Source: Streptomyces caelestis (GTDB taxonomy: Bacteria; Actinomycetota; Actinomycetes; Streptomycetales; Streptomycetaceae). From it: a stretch of 64,000 bases of DNA. The position numbers and the translations under genes were made by a program. The notes under the pieces are model-generated. The model was not told the origin of the DNA, made no database searches, and worked only from the letters and a program-made list of their open reading frames with translations. The stretch covers positions 1 to 64,000 of the forward strand of contig NZ_LGCN01000195.1 in assembly GCF_001279005.1 (NCBI RefSeq), given 5' to 3'. Below, piece by piece: positions 60,301 to 64,000 of the stretch (within the stretch, counting starts at the first letter, position 1; the number at the start of each line of letters is the position of its first letter).

Positions 60301-61860
60301 TCACCGGTGGCGGAACCACGCCGTCGCGGGCAGCGCGCGGTCGTCGTAGCCGAACAGCGCCTGGTTCTCCCAGCCGTTGCCGGAGGAGGGGTCGGCGGGG
60401 TCCCAGCCGTTGCCGCCGCGGGCGGTCCAGGTGGCCTCCCAGTAGAAGACGCCGAGGCCCCGGCCGTTCGGGACGGCCTCCACGATGCTCGCCACGTCGT
60501 TCATCCAGCGGGTCTGGCCGGTGGTGGACGCCGGGTAGCCGGGGACGAGTTCACCGTCGAGGTCGATGATGTTCTCGAGTCCGTCCTCGCTGTCGAGCCG
60601 GAACGGGTAGGCCGTCTCGGCGACGAAGACGGGCTTGCCGTAGCGGCCGGCCGCGTCGTCCAGGGTCGTCTGGAAGTCGTGCAGCGTGCCGTGCCAGTAG
60701 CCGTAGTACGACAGGCCGATGGCGTCGAACCTCACTCCGTGGGAGACCGCGTTGTCGAACCACCAGCGGGTGCCTTCGAGGTCACCGCCCTCGGCGAGGT
60801 GCAGGGCGGCCACCGTGGAGGGGCTGACCTCCTTGACCGCGTCGTAGCCGGAGTTGAGCAGTCCGGCGAGCTGGGTCCAGTTGCTCGTGGAGCCCTCGTT
60901 CCACAGCATGCCGCCGTTGATCTCGTTGCCCACCTGCACCATGTCGGCGGTGGTGCCCTGCTTCCTGAGGGCGTCGAGGACGTCGTACGTGTGGTCGTGG
61001 ACGTCCTTCTTCAGCTGCCCGTAGCCGTGCCCGGCCCAGGCGGCGGGCTTGGTCTGCTTGCCCGGGTCGGCCCAGGCGTCCGAGTAGTGGAAGTCGACCA
61101 GCAGCTTCATGCCCTGCGCCTTGATCCGCTTGGCCAGGGCGAGGACGTGCGCCTTGTCGTTGTAGCCGTCGGCCGGGTTCACCCAGACCTTCAGACGGGC
61201 GTAGTTCATGCCGGCGGACTTCAGGATCGCGACCGGGTCGCCGACGGCGCCGGACGCGGTCCGGTAGACGCCGCCCCTGGCCTCGCTCTTGGGCAGGGAG
61301 GAGATGTCGGCGCCCTTGACCGGCAGGCCCGAGGTGCCGCGGGCGAAGGTCAGGTCGTCGACGTTGATCCAGTTCCCGGCGCGTCCGTCGCTGTTGACGC
61401 TGATCGTGCACTGGTTGTTCGTCACCCTGACCGGCACGACGATCCGTATCCATCCGGAGTCGGACACCGGCAGGTCGGTGCGCTGCTCGGCGCCGCCGCA
61501 GTTCTTCAGGGCGAGGTAGGCCGCGTTCTGGCCGCCGCCGGAGCGGACCCAGGCGGTGAGTCGGTAGTCACCGTTGGCCAGGCCCGACAGGTACTGGTAC
61601 GTCTCCACCTTGTAGGCCGAGGACGACCAGTGGGACAGGCGGTGACCGCCGCCGCGGCCACCGGGCTCCGTGTACGAGGCGGCCATGTCGCCGTACTCGG
61701 ACCAGCCGGCCGGGGTGGCGGCGCCCGAACCGCCGGTCTCGAAGTCCCCGTTGGCGAGAGTGCTCGCGGCCGTCGCGGTCTGGGCGGGCAGGGCGGTGAG
61801 GGCGAGCCCGGCCACGAGCGGCGGCAGCAGGGCGCGGAGTGCGCGTCTGGGATGGAACAT
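60301..61860 (-). CDS. Secreted arabinogalactan endo-beta-1,4-galactanase (GH53) with N-terminal carbohydrate-binding domain
   Basis: The 519-residue product has a signal peptide (about 1-32), a jelly-roll carbohydrate-binding-like domain (about 35-175, with Asn-Gly-Asp-Phe-Glu) and a GH53 domain (about 180-519). Catalytic residues are Glu313 in Val-Gly-Asn-Glu-Ile-Asn-Gly-Gly (acid/base) and Glu415 in Val-Ala-Glu-Thr-Ala-Tyr-Pro (nucleophile). It cleaves beta-1,4-galactan outside the cell. The ATG at 61860 has GAAGGGACG upstream. It follows the GH42 gene on the same strand, with two hairpins between. Confidence 0.93.
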   Translation of the reverse strand: MFHPRRALRALLPPLVAGLALTALPAQTATAASTLANGDFETGGSGAATPAGWSEYGDMAASYTEPGGRGGGHRLSHWSSSAYKVETYQYLSGLANGDYRLTAWVRSGGGQNAAYLALKNCGGAEQRTDLPVSDSGWIRIVVPVRVTNNQCTISVNSDGRAGNWINVDDLTFARGTSGLPVKGADISSLPKSEARGGVYRTASGAVGDPVAILKSAGMNYARLKVWVNPADGYNDKAHVLALAKRIKAQGMKLLVDFHYSDAWADPGKQTKPAAWAGHGYGQLKKDVHDHTYDVLDALRKQGTTADMVQVGNEINGGMLWNEGSTSNWTQLAGLLNSGYDAVKEVSPSTVAALHLAEGGDLEGTRWWFDNAVSHGVRFDAIGLSYYGYWHGTLHDFQTTLDDAAGRYGKPVFVAETAYPFRLDSEDGLENIIDLDGELVPGYPASTTGQTRWMNDVASIVEAVPNGRGLGVFYWEATWTARGGNGWDPADPSSGNGWENQALFGYDDRALPATAWFRHR

Positions 61861-61897
61861 GGGCGTTCGTCGTCCCTTCGACGTGGGGAGGGGATGT

Positions 61898-61919
61898 CCC
61901 GCGCCCCGGAAGGCGCGGG
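61898..61919 (-). terminator. Intercistronic hairpin 2 between GH42 and GH53 genes
   Basis: CCCGCGCC-CCGGAA-GGCGCGGG, a perfect 8-bp stem 37 bp before the GH53 start on the transcript. Together with hairpin 1 it could cause partial termination or protect the upstream message. Confidence 0.5.
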
Positions 61920-61925
61920 TGAGGG

Positions 61926-61966
61926 CCCCTCCGCCCGCGGCCGGTGTGCTCACGCGGGCGGAGGGG
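61926..61966 (-). terminator. Intercistronic hairpin 1, perfect 14-bp stem, after the GH42 gene
   Basis: CCCCTCCGCCCGCG (61926-61939) pairs completely with CGCGGGCGGAGGGG (61953-61966) across a 13-base loop. It starts nine bases beyond the GH42 stop codon, so it looks like that gene's terminator. Confidence 0.7.
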
Positions 61967-61975
61967 AGTCGCGGC

Positions 61976-63997
61976 TCAGCCGTCGAGTCGGACGACCCGG
62001 ACGGCTCCGGCCGGGACCGCGAGGCGGCCCGCGGCGCGTTCACCGGTCAGCAGTTCGGTGCCGGGGGTGTCCAGCGGCACCTCGGCGTCGGCGGCGGTGT
62101 GGTTGATCGCGAACAGGAAGGCGCCCGACTCGCCCGTGCGGCGCACCACTTCGACGTCGCGGGGCAGATCGGCGCGCGGGGCGATCCGGGCGTCCTCGGC
62201 GGCCCGGCCGATCAGGGCGGCGAGGCCCTCGGCGCCGAGCCGGGTGGAGACGTACCAGGCGGCGCCCTCGCCGAGGCGGTGCCGGGTGACGGCCGGACGC
62301 CCCTCGGTCAGGCCGTCGGCGTAGGTCCACACCGTCTCGGCGCCCCGTGGCACCACGAACTCCGTCCACACGTCGGCGCCGGTCTCGGTGCCGTCGGGGC
62401 CGGTCAGGCGGACCCGTTCGCCCTGGAGCAGGGGGGAGAACTCCTCGACGGTCAGGCCGAGGACGTCGCGCAGGGCGCCCGGGTAGGGGCCCTCGTGCAC
62501 GGCGTCGTGTGCGTCGACGATGCCGGAGAAGTACGACACCACGAGGGTGCCGCCGTTCTCGACGTACTGCCTGAGGTTGTCCCCGGCCCGCTCCGTCATC
62601 AGGTACAGGGCCGGTACGACGACGAGGGGATACCTCGACAGGTCGGCTTCGGGGTGGGCGAAGTCGACGGTGAGGTGGTGGTCGTAGAGGGCCTCGTACC
62701 AGGCGTCGGCGCGTTCACGGGCGTCGTGGTCCTCGCTGGGACGCCAGTCGAGGTTCTGCGCCCACCAGGACTGCCAGTCCCACAGCACGGCGACGTCGGC
62801 CTCGGTGCGGGTGCCCCGGACGGGCGCCAGCGACCGGAGGGACGCGCCGAGTCCGGTCACCTCGCGGAAGACGCGGGTCCCGGTGCCGCCGTGCGGCAGC
62901 ATCGCGGAGTGGAACTTCTCGGCGCCGCGCCGGGACTGGCGCCACTGGAAGAACATCGCGCCCTCGGAGCCGCGGGCCACGTGGGCGAGGGAGTTGCGGG
63001 CCATCTGACCGGGGGCCTTGGCGGGGTTGCGGGGCTGCCAGTTGACGCCCGAGGTGGAGTGTTCGAGCAGCAGCCAGGGGGCGCCGCCGGCGACGGAGCG
63101 GGTGAGGTCGGCGGCCATGGCGAGGTTGACGTGGGTGCGGCGGCCGTCGGTGATGAGGTAGTGGTCGTTGGTGACGAGGTCCACCTCGCGGCCCCAGGCC
63201 CAGTAGTCGACGGAGTCGCACTGGCTGAGGGCGGTCATGAAGTTGGTGGTGACCGGGACGCCGGGTGAGAGGCGGTGCAGGATGTCCCGCTCGGCGGTGA
63301 AGTTCTCGCGCATCGTGGCGTCGGCGAACCGCCGGTAGTCCAGCGCCTGGGCCGGGTTGCCGACCGTGGGGGCCGCGCGCGGCGGGTTGATCTCCTCGAA
63401 CGAGGCGTAGCGCTGGCCCCAGAAGGCCGTCCCCCAGGCCTCGTTGACGGCCTCGACGGTGCCGTACGCCGTCGCCAGCCAGCGGCGGAAGTGGGCGGCG
63501 CAGGAGTCGCAGTAGCAGGCGGAGACGGGGACGCCGTACTCGTTGTGGACGTGCCACATCGCGAGCGCGGGGTGGTCGCCGTAGCGTTCGGCGAGCTTGG
63601 TGGTGATGTTCGCGGCGGCGGCCCGGTAGTCGGCGTTGCTGTGGCAGATGGCGCCGCGGGAGCCGAACTCCAGGCGCACGCCGTCCGCGGTGACCGGCAG
63701 CGCGTCGGGGTGGGCGCGGTAGAACCAGGCGGGGGGCACCACGGTGGGCGTGCCGAGGTCGACGCGGATGCCGCCTTCGTGCAGCAGGTCCAGGTTGCGG
63801 TCGAGCCAGCCGAAGTCGTACACGCCGGGCGAGGGTTCCAGCAGGGCCCAGGAGAAGATCCCGGCGCTCACCATGGTGACGCCGGCCTCCCGCATCAGCC
63901 GGACGTCCTCGTCCCAGACGCTTTCCGGCCACTGCTCGGGGTTGTAGTCCCCACCGAAGGCGAGCCCGGTGAGGCCCCTGGGGGTGGTCTCCGGCAT
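61976..63997 (-). CDS. Beta-galactosidase, glycoside hydrolase family 42
   Basis: The 673-residue protein fits GH42 in full: a TIM barrel (about 1-390) with Asp-Tyr-Asn-Pro-Glu-Gln-Trp near the start, acid/base Glu153 in His-Asn-Glu-Tyr-Gly, nucleophile Glu312 in Leu-Leu-Glu-His-Ser-Thr, and Cys118, Cys161, Cys163 and Cys166 forming the usual zinc site; then the trimerisation domain and a small beta domain. There is no signal peptide, so it degrades imported galacto-oligosaccharides released by the secreted GH53 enzyme. The ATG at 63997 is only three bases from the window edge; an upstream start cannot be excluded, but the length is normal. Confidence 0.94.
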   Translation of the reverse strand: MPETTPRGLTGLAFGGDYNPEQWPESVWDEDVRLMREAGVTMVSAGIFSWALLEPSPGVYDFGWLDRNLDLLHEGGIRVDLGTPTVVPPAWFYRAHPDALPVTADGVRLEFGSRGAICHSNADYRAAAANITTKLAERYGDHPALAMWHVHNEYGVPVSACYCDSCAAHFRRWLATAYGTVEAVNEAWGTAFWGQRYASFEEINPPRAAPTVGNPAQALDYRRFADATMRENFTAERDILHRLSPGVPVTTNFMTALSQCDSVDYWAWGREVDLVTNDHYLITDGRRTHVNLAMAADLTRSVAGGAPWLLLEHSTSGVNWQPRNPAKAPGQMARNSLAHVARGSEGAMFFQWRQSRRGAEKFHSAMLPHGGTGTRVFREVTGLGASLRSLAPVRGTRTEADVAVLWDWQSWWAQNLDWRPSEDHDARERADAWYEALYDHHLTVDFAHPEADLSRYPLVVVPALYLMTERAGDNLRQYVENGGTLVVSYFSGIVDAHDAVHEGPYPGALRDVLGLTVEEFSPLLQGERVRLTGPDGTETGADVWTEFVVPRGAETVWTYADGLTEGRPAVTRHRLGEGAAWYVSTRLGAEGLAALIGRAAEDARIAPRADLPRDVEVVRRTGESGAFLFAINHTAADAEVPLDTPGTELLTGERAAGRLAVPAGAVRVVRLDG

Positions 63998-64000
63998 GGA

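Overview
The window is very GC-rich with strong third-position GC bias, many GTG starts, four-base ATGA/GTGA gene overlaps and purine-rich Shine-Dalgarno sites. The content (stand-alone Rho, SpoIIE-type phosphatase, PadR and XRE regulators, DhaKLM, two-CrcB operon, secreted glycosidases) points to a Streptomyces or close relative, chromosomal and probably outside the essential core. I saw no tRNA, rRNA, CRISPR array, IS element or phage gene.

1-30 kb is a stress, redox and ion-homeostasis region. It has a TatA-like protein, a cyclic-nucleotide-binding domain protein, CBS proteins, PPOX-fold proteins (one fused to DUF1918 and a helix-turn-helix, one a decayed copy), a DevR/NarL-type response regulator whose DNA-binding domain is internally shortened, a secreted SGNH hydrolase and a tandem UspA protein. 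Next come a three-gene set (molybdopterin oxidoreductase, small helical protein, HPP-family membrane protein), a complete Mrp Na+/H+ antiporter operon (fused mrpAB, then C-D-E-F-G), TspO, a STAS protein, an AGCS amino-acid/Na+ symporter facing a BCCT betaine transporter, and the dhaKLM dihydroxyacetone kinase operon. Similar 15-bp GGnnCC-type inverted repeats precede three of the stress genes and may be DevR-type boxes.

30-41 kb holds a GH75 chitosanase with a repeat-built linker, an FnIII lipoprotein, a small cell-surface protein, a fadH-padR pair behind a perfect 22-bp palindrome, a PAS-PAS-GAF-PP2C phosphatase, a HemK-like methyltransferase preceded by a possible leader peptide and hairpin, and a paired molybdenum oxidoreductase and flavin reductase.

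41-45 kb is a sulfur-detoxification island resembling cst operons: a YgaP-like rhodanese, a degenerate CstR-like repressor lacking both sensing cysteines, a TauE permease, a second rhodanese and a CstB-like persulfide dioxygenase-rhodanese. Three GGGTAT-type inverted repeats flank these genes.

45-64 kb holds an acetyl xylan esterase family protein, a NarL-type two-component system facing an ABC exporter with FtsX-type permease, a methyltransferase, a compact stand-alone rho with a C-rich leader, a D-Ala-D-Ala carboxypeptidase-like protein, asparaginase with a GntR regulator, a fatty-acid desaturase, an ArsR-like/CrcB/DUF190/CrcB fluoride operon, and the end of a galactan-utilisation cluster (GH53 galactanase and GH42 beta-galactosidase).

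The best candidates for something undescribed are the HTH-deleted DevR-like regulator with its putative boxes, the cysteine-less CstR-like gene next to apparently intact operators, the auxiliary Rho with its leader ORF, and the molybdoenzyme-helical protein-HPP gene set. Start sites, operators and terminators were judged by eye; no database search was run.
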